Shown: piece by piece, positions 50,891 to 60,082 of the stretch
How positions within the stretch are numbered: position 1 is the first letter of the stretch
Layout of the letters: every line of letters begins with the position of its first letter
Origin: Prochlorococcus sp. AG-363-M17
GTDB taxonomy: Bacteria; Cyanobacteriota; Cyanobacteriia; PCC-6307; Cyanobiaceae
Direction: 5' to 3'
NCBI GenBank assembly: GCA_003278365.1
Contig: QCFS01000002.1
Span: 1 to 64,000 of the forward strand
DNA: 64,000 bases
Notes under the pieces: model-generated
What the model saw: only the letters and a program-made list of their open reading frames with translations
Told to the model about the DNA's origin: nothing
Database searches by the model: none
Position numbers and translations under genes: made by a program

Positions 50891-51532
50891 TTAATTTATA
50901 CACAACATTGTTGGATTAGCAGCATTACTAAAATCACTTGCAACAGCAATGGCCCAATGAGAATGTCTTAAGTTCATTGAACTTAAGCGAACCTTAAGTG
51001 AGTGGTGTTCAATAATGCCTAATTCTTCTCTTGAGTGCCAATGGACTAAGTCATTAGCAAGACTTCCTTTTTGCCATTTAATCGCAGCTTCTTTTATTAA
51101 CCATTTCTCAAGGACCTTGATCCTGAGATTGTCACCATGCAACTTAGAAATCTGTTGCTGCTCTTTATCTGAAAAATAACGAGAAGCAATATGGTTTGCA
51201 GAAAAAGATCGATCTATCCTCTCTATATCAATACCAAGAGGCGATTTTGACCAGCCCACCAATAATGCATCTCTGCAATGACTAATGCTTACAAAGCCCC
51301 ATCCTTCACTTAACTCAGGCGGGCGACCAGGACGAGCCGTCAGGGGAATATCCAAAGCCTTTACCTTCCAAAGATCGGACAAAGCCTGCCTTAGATACCC
51401 ACGAGAATGCCTAAACTCTCTTGATCTTCTAGAAGAGAGGCTAGAAGCCCATTGCTCTTCTTTTGGACTGATTTGCTTAAGAGGTGCATTTACCGGAAAC
51501 AACCACAAAGCAATTACGCTTGGTGTATTGAC
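50891..51532 (-). CDS. 4'-phosphopantetheinyl transferase (Sfp/HetI-like)
   Basis: VSISHCRDALLVGWSKSPLGIDIERID, KEAAIKWQKG; start trimmed to likely GTG (VNTPSVIALW). Confidence 0.85.
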   Translation of the reverse strand, partial: VNTPSVIALWLFPVNAPLKQISPKEEQWASSLSSRRSREFRHSRGYLRQALSDLWKVKALDIPLTARPGRPPELSEGWGFVSISHCRDALLVGWSKSPLGIDIERIDRSFSANHIASRYFSDKEQQQISKLHGDNLRIKVLEKWLIKEAAIKWQKGSLANDLVHWHSREELGIIEHHSLKVRLSSMNLRHSHWAIAVASDFSNAANPTMLCIN

Positions 51533-51546
51533 TTCCTTAGGCACCC

Positions 51547-52014
51547 ATGGCCCTATGTATTGGCGATCCGGCACCAGATTTCACACTCCCAAATCATGAA
51601 GGAGAAGCAGTAAAGCTTTCATCGTTCAAAGGCCAACGGATAGTTATTTACTTTTATCCCAAAGATGACACACCTGGGTGCACAAAAGAAGCTTGTAACT
51701 TTAGAGATCAATGGACCTCCTTCGATTCCAATGGGATCCAGGTCATCGGAATAAGCAAAGACAATTCCAAGTCTCACTCTAAATTTATCGAGAAGTATGA
51801 CTTGCCTTTCATTCTTCTTACCGATGCTGAACCATGCCCAGTTGCAAGCTCTTACGAAAGTTATGGTCTTAAGAAATTCATGGGGCGTGAATATATGGGA
51901 ATGATGCGTCATACATTCGTAATTGATCAAGAAGGTAAAATTGAACAAATTTATTTAAAAGTAAAAGCTGCCACAATGGCTGACGATATCCTTAATGATC
52001 TAGGCCTGAAGTAA
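51547..52014 (+). CDS. peroxiredoxin, Bcp/PrxQ type
   Basis: GDPAPDFTLPNHEG, VIYFYPKDDTPGCTKEACNFRD. Confidence 0.95.
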   Translation: MALCIGDPAPDFTLPNHEGEAVKLSSFKGQRIVIYFYPKDDTPGCTKEACNFRDQWTSFDSNGIQVIGISKDNSKSHSKFIEKYDLPFILLTDAEPCPVASSYESYGLKKFMGREYMGMMRHTFVIDQEGKIEQIYLKVKAATMADDILNDLGLK

Positions 52015-52702
52015 TGCGTTCCTGAATATCAAGCATTCCTTCAAGTACAAGATTGGGATATAGAGCCATTGGAATCTGTCTATCTCTTAATTCATTAAAC
52101 AAGAAGCTTGAGTCACCACCACATAGCCATAATGGGAGGTTTGCCTCATTTTGTGCCTCTATTAATGCGCCTAGCAATGATTGAACACTTCCTCGCCTCA
52201 TAGCCTCTGCTGTATTAAAAGGAAATATATTTTTATCAAGTTCTTTTATGGCAGGTTCTTCAAGAGACTCTGTATTCTGAGCCATCGAAGTCAACTGAAT
52301 ACGAAGGCCAGGAATAAGTTGTCCTCCAGAGAACCCTTCATGTATATCTATCTTAGTTAAGCTTAAGACAGTGCCTGCATCAGCAATGATTACACCATCA
52401 AGATTACTACTCTGGGCTTGAACTTTCCTTAACGCGCCCCAAGCAGCTAAAGCACGATCAATACCCAAGAATGAAGGTAAATTTCCTATTGGAATATCTC
52501 TTAAAAGAATACGATTTTTATTATCTAAAGCCCGATGAGTAGGGACCTTTCCAACTGCAGCCCAATGAAAAATTTCACAATTAATCTCCTCTATTTTTGT
52601 TAAATCAGGGGGAGTGTGGACAAAGCTCCAGGTGGCACTTTTGTATTGAGCCCAATGCCAACGAGTATTGCCAATCAAGAGGCAAAGTCTCTCTATATCC
52701 AC
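51992..52702 (-). CDS. coaX: type III pantothenate kinase
   Basis: LLIGNTRWHWAQ, DAGTVLSLTKID, GGQLIPGLRIQ; start trimmed to GTG just after cysH. Confidence 0.88.
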   Translation of the reverse strand: MDIERLCLLIGNTRWHWAQYKSATWSFVHTPPDLTKIEEINCEIFHWAAVGKVPTHRALDNKNRILLRDIPIGNLPSFLGIDRALAAWGALRKVQAQSSNLDGVIIADAGTVLSLTKIDIHEGFSGGQLIPGLRIQLTSMAQNTESLEEPAIKELDKNIFPFNTAEAMRRGSVQSLLGALIEAQNEANLPLWLCGGDSSFLFNELRDRQIPMALYPNLVLEGMLDIQERITSGLDH

Positions 52703-52704
52703 CT

Positions 52705-53511
52705 TTATATGCCTTCTCCCATTACACCTGGCATATGGATACCACATTCTTGTTTCAGGCCGCCAAAACGTGTTTTTCTTCCTGATGCCTCGCCAGTATC
52801 AGGTGAACTAGAATGCCAGTCACCTACTGTTGAGTAACCTTTCTCAAAAAGAGGATGCTGAGGCAAATCATGCTCCTGCATGTAATAAAAAACATCTTTT
52901 GTGCTCCAATTCAGCAAAGGTCTTAAAGAACAACGTCCTCTAACCAAATCCAATGGAGTCATACTTTTGCGATGATCAGTTTGAGAGCCCCTTACACCAC
53001 TAGCCCAACAAAGTGATTTGTAAGTATTTAAAGCATTCTCAAGTGGCTTAACTTTGCGAATCAAGTGATACTTTTCAAGGTCCTCAACTGAGTCAGTCTC
53101 CCAGAGAAGCCCATACAGAGCTTCCATGCGAGCAGGTGAAATCTCACTTTGAACTGGCTTGATATCTAAATCAAACCTCTTTGATAGTAAATCTGCATAA
53201 AGATAAGTTTCTTTAGGCAAGTACCCTGTATCCACCCAGATCACTGGCACTTTGTCTCCACCTTTGAGGCAGTGCAGCATATGCAGCAGAACCGATGATT
53301 GAACCCCAAAACTTGTTGTAAGGACAAACCTTCTTTGAAACTTTTCCAAAGCCCATTCAAGGCGCTCCTTTGGAGCAAGCTTCGTCAAATGAGTTCTAGC
53401 CTCTTCAAAAGACAGGCCCAATAAATCTGTGACTTCCTCTTGAATTAACTGGTCTGCTCTTGCAGTAGATGTTCTAGTTGAATCATTCATGCCACCATCA
53501 TCTAATGCCAC
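52705..53511 (-). CDS. cysH: phosphoadenylyl-sulfate reductase
   Basis: TSFGVQSSVLLHML, VIWVDTGYLPKETY, GVRGSQTDHR, ECGIHMPG. Confidence 0.95.
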   Translation of the reverse strand: MALDDGGMNDSTRTSTARADQLIQEEVTDLLGLSFEEARTHLTKLAPKERLEWALEKFQRRFVLTTSFGVQSSVLLHMLHCLKGGDKVPVIWVDTGYLPKETYLYADLLSKRFDLDIKPVQSEISPARMEALYGLLWETDSVEDLEKYHLIRKVKPLENALNTYKSLCWASGVRGSQTDHRKSMTPLDLVRGRCSLRPLLNWSTKDVFYYMQEHDLPQHPLFEKGYSTVGDWHSSSPDTGEASGRKTRFGGLKQECGIHMPGVMGEGI

Positions 53512-53607
53512 GGATCCGTAAAGCTTGCTTAGGGTTCATAAGATCATCCCAGAAATTAGAACCATGGCTAAGAATTACCTAAAAGGTCTTTCAAATAAAA
53601 GCAATTT

Positions 53608-55431
53608 ATGAATGAGCTAAGCGCTGCTCTTCAAAATCAAGAGGCCTTAATAACGCTGGCCATTTTATTAATGGCGATAGTGCTCTTTATTGCTGGATCA
53701 TTGGCACCTGAGCTTACTGGGCTGCTCAGCGTAGGCCTCCTCATAGGGAGCGGAGTATTAACACCACAAAAAGCCCTTGCAGGGTTTGGAAGCCCTGCGC
53801 TGATAACCCTCATGGGGTTATTCGCAGTGTCAGCAGCCTTATTTCGCAGTGGAGCTTTAGATCGCCTAAGAGAATTAATAGCATCCGAACAAATCAAAAC
53901 ACCAAGACATCTAATTGCCTTATTGGCATTAGTAGTTGCTCCAATTTCAGGGGTTGTGCCAAATACACCAGTAGTTGCATCACTACTCCCAGTAATTGAA
54001 GCTTGGTGTAATCGAAGAAGACTTTCTCCATCAAGAGTCTTACTTCCTCTATCGTTTGCGACAGTAATAGGAGGGACCTTAACTCTCCTCGGTAGTTCAG
54101 TAAATCTCCTTGTGAGTGATATCAGTGAACAACTTGGCTATGGCTCTCTAACACTTTTCAGCTTTACCTCTATAGGAATACCAATTTGGCTAATAGGCAC
54201 TGCATATCTCTTACTTGCTCCTGAAGCCCTGTTACCTGATCGTGGAAGAAATAATAACGACCTAGGTACAAACAAAGACCAAACTGGATATTTCACAGAA
54301 GTCTCAATTCCATCCGATTCTCATTTAGTAGGCCAATCTCTCCACAACAGTCGTTTACAAAGAAGATTTGACGTTGATGTTCTTGAACTCCAAAGGGGAA
54401 AAGAACGATTACTACCCCCTCTAGCAGATCGAAAATTAGAGCCGGGTGACAGACTGCTTTTAAGAGTGACAAGGGCAGATTTGTTACGTCTTCAACAAGA
54501 ACACACTATTCAATTAGCAGCAGATGTTCGCAAAACTACTTTGAGCAAAGCAAGCGCTTTTACAAATGGAGATGTTCAAAAAACTGTAGAAGTACTACTC
54601 CCTGCAGGATCCACGTTGGCTGGAGCGAGTTTAAGAGAACTGCGTTTTCGACAACGACACAACTCAACGGTATTGGCTTTGAGACGAGGACAACAAACAG
54701 TTCAAGAAAGACTTGGTCAGGCAGTTTTACGTGAAGGAGATGTATTGCTTCTTCAAGCACCATTAGATTCAATTAGAGGCCTACAAGCAAACAATGATTT
54801 ACTAATTCTTGATCAACTTGAGAATGATCTCCCCACCGTTTCTAAAAAACCAATTGCAATTACCATTGCAATTGCAATGCTTCTTTTACCTACGCTGACA
54901 CCTCTACCGCTTGTAGCAAGTGTTCTTTTAGCAGCTGTGGCAATGGTTGCATCTGGCTGCATCAGACCGAGAGAGTTACAACAATCAATTCGTCTAGATG
55001 TGATTCTTTTGTTGGGATCACTATCTAGTTTCAGTGTGGCAATGCAAACAACAGGGTTAGCTGATGCATTAGCACAAAGTCTTGAATATTGGCTCAGAGA
55101 TTGGCCGACATATGGAGCATTGATCATTATCTTTTTATCTACAACCTTACTTACTCAAGTCATTAGTAATGCCGCTTCAGTTGCCCTTTTCATACCAGTA
55201 GCTATACAACTTGCTCCAGGAATGGGACTTCCTCCAACGGCTCTATTACTAACAGTTTTATTTGGAGCCAGTCAATCTTTTCTGACTCCTATGGGCTATC
55301 AAACAAACTTAATGGTTTTCGGGCCAGGACGATATCGTTTTCTAGACGTAACTAGATATGGGGCAGGTCTAACTGTCATCATGACCATAGTAATTCCTGG
55401 CCTAATCCTTTGGCAATACAAAGTCTTCTAG
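53608..55431 (+). CDS. SLC13/DASS-type transporter with two TrkA_C domains
   Basis: multiple TM segments, NTPVVASLLPVIEAW, two RCK_C-like repeats, GASQSFLTPMGYQTNLMV. Confidence 0.9.
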   Translation: MNELSAALQNQEALITLAILLMAIVLFIAGSLAPELTGLLSVGLLIGSGVLTPQKALAGFGSPALITLMGLFAVSAALFRSGALDRLRELIASEQIKTPRHLIALLALVVAPISGVVPNTPVVASLLPVIEAWCNRRRLSPSRVLLPLSFATVIGGTLTLLGSSVNLLVSDISEQLGYGSLTLFSFTSIGIPIWLIGTAYLLLAPEALLPDRGRNNNDLGTNKDQTGYFTEVSIPSDSHLVGQSLHNSRLQRRFDVDVLELQRGKERLLPPLADRKLEPGDRLLLRVTRADLLRLQQEHTIQLAADVRKTTLSKASAFTNGDVQKTVEVLLPAGSTLAGASLRELRFRQRHNSTVLALRRGQQTVQERLGQAVLREGDVLLLQAPLDSIRGLQANNDLLILDQLENDLPTVSKKPIAITIAIAMLLLPTLTPLPLVASVLLAAVAMVASGCIRPRELQQSIRLDVILLLGSLSSFSVAMQTTGLADALAQSLEYWLRDWPTYGALIIIFLSTTLLTQVISNAASVALFIPVAIQLAPGMGLPPTALLLTVLFGASQSFLTPMGYQTNLMVFGPGRYRFLDVTRYGAGLTVIMTIVIPGLILWQYKVF

Positions 55432-55444
55432 ATTTAATTAATTA

Positions 55445-56848
55445 GTGAAATTTTCCAAAGCGATATACCAAACTCAAGGTCGGTACAGACGGCTTACAGT
55501 CCCTCAGTTTACTGTCGTTACTGGCTTAATAGTTATTTTGATTGGCGCATTAATTATTGCCACACCAATTTGTTCCAATGAGAAAGTAGGGTTTTGGGAA
55601 GCACTTTTCACTGCAACTTCAGCAGTAACAGTAACTGGCTTAAGTGTTATTGATATTGGCCAAGATCTAACCATATATGGTCAAGTTGTTCTAGCAACAA
55701 TGCTTTTAATTGGAGGCCTTGGCCTTATGGCAATAACAACTTTTCTACAGGGATTTGTGGTACGAGGAACAGAGCTAAGGTGCAGGTTAGATCGTGGCAA
55801 AACACTCGACGAGTTTGGAGTTGGTGGAGTAGGAAGAACTTTCCGAGGCATAGTTCTGACTGCAACAATCTTGATTCTCATTGGTGCATCTGCTCTATAT
55901 AACTTTGGATTTACAGATATTCCTGACAAGGGAACACGACTATGGGCATCTATATTTCACAGCATCTCTGCTTATAACAATGCTGGGTTTGGATTATGGT
56001 CGAGCAGTCTAGAAAACTATAGAACTAACTGGGTAGTGAATCTAATCATAATCATGTTAATTGTGTTAGGAGGACTTGGCTGGAGAGTAACTAGCGATCT
56101 ATGGAGTAATCGCACAAACTTAACTAGAAAATCATTAAGTCTCCATACAAGAATTGTTCTAAGAACATCTTTACTTCTAACTCTGCTAGGTACATTTGGA
56201 CTTTTAATTACTGAATCACTAGGACAAGGAGGATTCTTCAACCAAGTTAACTGGTCAACACGATTAATGAGTGCTTTTTTTGAGTCCGTTAGTGCAAGAA
56301 CAGCCGGATTTAGCACCTTGCCTCTTTCTTTGGAGAACATTTCCGATTCAGGCCTATTGCTACTTATGACACTGATGTTTATAGGGGCAAGTCCAGGAGG
56401 TACTGGTGGTGGAATTAAAACAACTACCCTTGCCGCACTTATGGCAGCAACTCGTTCAACACTCAGAGGACAAAGTGACGTGGTGATAAAAAACCGTCAA
56501 ATCTCTGACAAAGTTGTTCTAAAAGCAGTTGGAATTACATTAGGCTCAATACTTTTTGTATTAATGATGACCCTTTTACTTGGGCTATCAAACAACGTTA
56601 CACAAGAAGAAAGCTTCTCTTTCTTGGAAATGCTTTTCACTTCCATCTCAGCCTTCGCTACTGTTGGGTTTGACGTTGGAGTGACAAAACAACTTAGTCA
56701 TTTGGGTCAATTAATTTTGATAATTGGAATGTTTGTTGGTCGTTTAGGGATACTCTTACTACTTAGCGCTATCTGGGAAGTTATTAGTAGAGATCGTTTA
56801 CACCGACAAAACCGCATTGGCTTCCCCCATGCAGATCTTTATGTCTGA
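55445..56848 (+). CDS. TrkH/KtrB family K+/Na+ transporter subunit
   Basis: TSAVTVTGLSVID, SAYNNAGFGLW, SVSARTAGFSTL, GASPGGTGGGIKTTT. Confidence 0.93.
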   Translation: MKFSKAIYQTQGRYRRLTVPQFTVVTGLIVILIGALIIATPICSNEKVGFWEALFTATSAVTVTGLSVIDIGQDLTIYGQVVLATMLLIGGLGLMAITTFLQGFVVRGTELRCRLDRGKTLDEFGVGGVGRTFRGIVLTATILILIGASALYNFGFTDIPDKGTRLWASIFHSISAYNNAGFGLWSSSLENYRTNWVVNLIIIMLIVLGGLGWRVTSDLWSNRTNLTRKSLSLHTRIVLRTSLLLTLLGTFGLLITESLGQGGFFNQVNWSTRLMSAFFESVSARTAGFSTLPLSLENISDSGLLLLMTLMFIGASPGGTGGGIKTTTLAALMAATRSTLRGQSDVVIKNRQISDKVVLKAVGITLGSILFVLMMTLLLGLSNNVTQEESFSFLEMLFTSISAFATVGFDVGVTKQLSHLGQLILIIGMFVGRLGILLLLSAIWEVISRDRLHRQNRIGFPHADLYV

Positions 56849-56871
56849 CATTTTCTCCAAGAGGACAACTA

Positions 56872-57576
56872 ATGAGTGAATGGTGGCAATGGTCTCCCAG
56901 AGAAAACTCTGAGGATCTTGGATTCGCAGTAGTCGGGATCGGTCGCTTCGGAAGTGCTGTTTGCAGAGAACTAATCCGAAACGGTGCCGATGTTCTTGCT
57001 GTAGATAACTCTGAAAGGGCAATTGAAGAGTTACGTCAACTGGAACCTTCCATTGAAGCAAGAGTAGTTGACTGCACAGAAGAAGAATCTTTAAGAGAAG
57101 CAGGTGTTCTAGAAATGAGCACTGTTGTAGTTGGCATTAGTGAGCCAATTGAAGCAAGTATTACAACAACCCTGCTTGCAAAAGACAGCGAAGGCAGCCG
57201 AGTGCGAAAAGTGATCGCTAGAGCTACCAGTGATCTACACGAAAAAATGTTGAAAAGGGTTGGTGCAGATAGAGTGGTTTTCCCTTCAAGAATGCAGGGT
57301 GAGAGATTAGGACTTGAACTAGTAAGACCAAACCTTATAGAGCGTCTAGAACTCGACGACCAAACTTGTATAGATGAAATTAAAGTCCCAGATATTTTTG
57401 TAGGTCGATCTCTTCGAGACTTAAACCTTAGAAAAAACTATCTTGTAAATGTATTAGCGGCTGGTCCCACAAAAAGGCTAAATGTCAATCCACCTGCGAC
57501 TTATATTCTTGAAGAAGGGCATGTTCTTGTGGTAATGGGTCTAACAGGTGACCTTCAAAAACTTCCAAAAACCTAA
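56872..57576 (+). CDS. TrkA/KtrA family potassium uptake regulatory protein
   Basis: FAVVGIGRFGSAVCRELIRNGADVLAVDNSE; RCK_C tail. Confidence 0.94.
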   Translation: MSEWWQWSPRENSEDLGFAVVGIGRFGSAVCRELIRNGADVLAVDNSERAIEELRQLEPSIEARVVDCTEEESLREAGVLEMSTVVVGISEPIEASITTTLLAKDSEGSRVRKVIARATSDLHEKMLKRVGADRVVFPSRMQGERLGLELVRPNLIERLELDDQTCIDEIKVPDIFVGRSLRDLNLRKNYLVNVLAAGPTKRLNVNPPATYILEEGHVLVVMGLTGDLQKLPKT

Positions 57577-57582
57577 AAACTA

Positions 57583-58722
57583 ATGCACGTACTTGGCCTA
57601 ATGAGTGGTACAAGTGCAGATGGAGTTGATGCAGTACTAGCCAGCTTTAAAGGCCAGCCAAACCAGCCCAATTGGGAGCTAGTTAATCATGTATATAAGC
57701 CTTATCCTAAAAACCTAAAAAGTCTAATAATACAAGCTGGGCAAGGGTCTAAGTACAACAGTCTTGAATGGCTAGAACTATCAGAAGCAATTACAGAAAA
57801 ATGCTCTGAAGCTGCACAATCTTGTGATCCTAAAGGGCTGGCAGAGCTCATTGGCTGCCATGGACAAACTGTCTGGCATCAATCAGCAACAAATGAACAT
57901 TTAGGAAAAAGCCTTCAATTACTCCAACCCTCTCTACTTGCACAACTACTCAAAAGAAAAGTCGTATATGACTTCAGAGCTGCTGATATTGCTTTGGGAG
58001 GCCAAGGAGCACCCTTAGTTACCATGACAGACGTTGCTCTAATCGGCAAAGGGCAAGCATGGCAAGGAGTCCTAAACCTTGGAGGAATTGCAAACATCAC
58101 AATCATTCCTCCAAAATCAGGACCTGACCGTCGATCTTCAATTCATGGATGGGATTGCGGACCAGCCAATAGTCTTATTGATCTAGCAGTTGAAAAACAT
58201 ACTGAAGGTCAACTTTCCTTTGACACCAATGGGTTAATTGCAAAACAAGGAGTTGTAAAAGAGTCCATAGTCAAAAAATGGTTAAATGAACCATTTTTCA
58301 AATCAAACCCTCCCAAATCAACTGGTAGAGAACAATTTGGCCTAGAAGATTTAAATAGACGCTTAAAAGATATCCCAGAGCTTTCCCCGGAGAGTCAAAT
58401 CGCAACTCTCACAGCCTTTACTGCTGCAATAATTGCTCAGGATTTTGACCGCCTTGAATCTATAAATCTCGTTCGCCCAAGTGAGCTATTTGTCGCTGGA
58501 GGAGGAGCAAAAAATATCCAAATAATGAATGAGCTTAGGAAAAGGTGCCTAGGTACTCGAGTTACAACCTTACAAGAAAAAGGTATTTCCTCTCAGGCAA
58601 GGGAGGCTTTGGCTTTTGGACTATTAGCCTGGTGGCACATTCGTAAACACCCTGGGAATAGCCCAGCCGCTACTGGAGCAAGGCGATCAGCAATTCTTGG
58701 CATCAAAGTAGAGCCCAATTAA
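57583..58722 (+). CDS. anmK: anhydro-N-acetylmuramic acid kinase
   Basis: LGLMSGTSADGVDAVL, GCHGQTVWHQ, GGQGAPLV, NLGGIANIT. Confidence 0.95.
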   Translation: MHVLGLMSGTSADGVDAVLASFKGQPNQPNWELVNHVYKPYPKNLKSLIIQAGQGSKYNSLEWLELSEAITEKCSEAAQSCDPKGLAELIGCHGQTVWHQSATNEHLGKSLQLLQPSLLAQLLKRKVVYDFRAADIALGGQGAPLVTMTDVALIGKGQAWQGVLNLGGIANITIIPPKSGPDRRSSIHGWDCGPANSLIDLAVEKHTEGQLSFDTNGLIAKQGVVKESIVKKWLNEPFFKSNPPKSTGREQFGLEDLNRRLKDIPELSPESQIATLTAFTAAIIAQDFDRLESINLVRPSELFVAGGGAKNIQIMNELRKRCLGTRVTTLQEKGISSQAREALAFGLLAWWHIRKHPGNSPAATGARRSAILGIKVEPN

Positions 58723-58752
58723 GACCAACTTGACCAATTAATGAAAAGTGAG

Positions 58753-59112
58753 TCAAGGGCGATTCAGACGAATTCGTCTAGGCGCTCCCCTTAATCGCCT
58801 TGGCTGCTGCGCCTCTAATGAAGACCTAAAACCCTCAGTACTTGAAACTCTTTGGCTTTGCGAATTGACTAACCCAGGACTTTGCTCATAAAGCTGAACC
58901 CCTTTCTGAATTAAGACCTTAGCCATATTGCTTACGGTCCTGGATTCTTTCTCAGCCAAATCCGAAAGACGGGCACATAGATCTTCTGGCAAGACGACCT
59001 GAATCCTTGGCGACTTGGGCTTACCACTAGTAGAGGTTTGACGAGTAGCCACTACCCAGAAAAGATAACGGTTAATAATTAGTGTACAGTGATATGCAAG
59101 GATAGTATCCAT
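58753..59112 (-). CDS. ribbon-helix-helix (CopG-like) protein
   Basis: RIQVVLPEDLCARLSDLAEKESRTVSNMAKVLIQKGV; start uncertain. Confidence 0.65.
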   Translation of the reverse strand: MDTILAYHCTLIINRYLFWVVATRQTSTSGKPKSPRIQVVLPEDLCARLSDLAEKESRTVSNMAKVLIQKGVQLYEQSPGLVNSQSQRVSSTEGFRSSLEAQQPRRLRGAPRRIRLNRP

Positions 59113-59222
59113 GACTATGCTCTTATCAAGACCTAACTTTGCCTAAATCAATGGCAATCAAAGGCTCTACAAGGTCCATACCTTTATGTAATAAGAGCCA
59201 ATTCCCATCAAAGGAGCTCCTA

Positions 59223-59576
59223 ATGCCAAAACCAATCCTTCACCCAGATAGTCGTTCCAAAGCAGCCAACACCCTTGAAAACAAAACACCCGCTTCAAGA
59301 AGGAGGCAAAAAGGTAGAAGATTATCTGAGAATAATGATGTTCTCGTTTCAGCCGTAATCAGTTCATGCCTTCTCTCTCACCTTCATCATGTATTGCAAA
59401 GAGCAGAGTTTGGCGCATCCCAAGAAGGCAGAAGAGCCCATGCAAAGAACTTTGCTCAATTGCGCAAGGTTCTTTGCATGGATGCCAGAAGCATGGCTGA
59501 TGCTTCTGCAAAAGGTTTAAACGAAGGCGAGATAGATCAACTAATAACTCCACAAATCAGGCCAGATGCCGCATAG
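59223..59576 (+). CDS. hypothetical protein
   Basis: MPKPILHPDSRSKAANTLENKT... ORF; ORF-track start 59139 also possible. Confidence 0.55.
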   Translation: MPKPILHPDSRSKAANTLENKTPASRRRQKGRRLSENNDVLVSAVISSCLLSHLHHVLQRAEFGASQEGRRAHAKNFAQLRKVLCMDARSMADASAKGLNEGEIDQLITPQIRPDAA

Positions 59577-59843
59577 GTGAATAACGTTCCAAATGAAACC
59601 CTCCTAATAAATATGAACACTAATGCCGAAGAGCTCTATAAAAGAATTCAGCAGAACCCTGAGTACACACAATCTTTATTCAGGCAAGCGCTTCAAGATC
59701 CACAAGGGGCTCTTCAATCAATCTGCGACCTTGGAAAAACAATTGAATTGCCAGTAACCATAGAAGAAGTCAAATCTTATCTGGCGAGCTTGGACGACGA
59801 AGACACCAAAAAGTGGGTAATCAAGGCTCGCGGAGGACTCTAA
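59577..59843 (+). CDS. Nif11-domain-like small protein
   Basis: LYKRIQQNPEYTQSLFRQALQDPQGALQSICDLGKTIELPVTIEEVKSYLASL resembles a Nif11 domain. Confidence 0.5.
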   Translation: MNNVPNETLLINMNTNAEELYKRIQQNPEYTQSLFRQALQDPQGALQSICDLGKTIELPVTIEEVKSYLASLDDEDTKKWVIKARGGL

Positions 59844-60006
59844 TTGGTCTAATTTCTTGATCAGTTACGGATTCTATGGGTGTTGACTGCTTTAAACCAC
59901 GTCGACCATAGCCACCTCCTCCTGCCAAGCTCCAAAAAAATACGTAGCTGGGGATCGCCAATCCTGCAGCTAAAACCAAAGCGGCAATTTGTTCTAGCCT
60001 CGCCAT
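59821..60006 (-). CDS. small hypothetical membrane protein
   Basis: MARLEQIAALVLAAGLAIPSYVFFWSLAGGGGYGRRGLKQ. Confidence 0.55.
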   Translation of the reverse strand: MARLEQIAALVLAAGLAIPSYVFFWSLAGGGGYGRRGLKQSTPIESVTDQEIRPIRVLREP

Positions 60007-60082
60007 GCCGTAAATTCTAAACATATAGGCTCAATCCGCCCTTAATAAGGAACGATGATCGGTCAAAAATTGCTCTGCCATT

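Noticed and set aside
54850-54882. ATTGCAATT repeats in the SLC13 transporter gene
   Set aside because: Encodes an Ala/Ile-rich TM segment (AITIAIAM); coding explanation is enough
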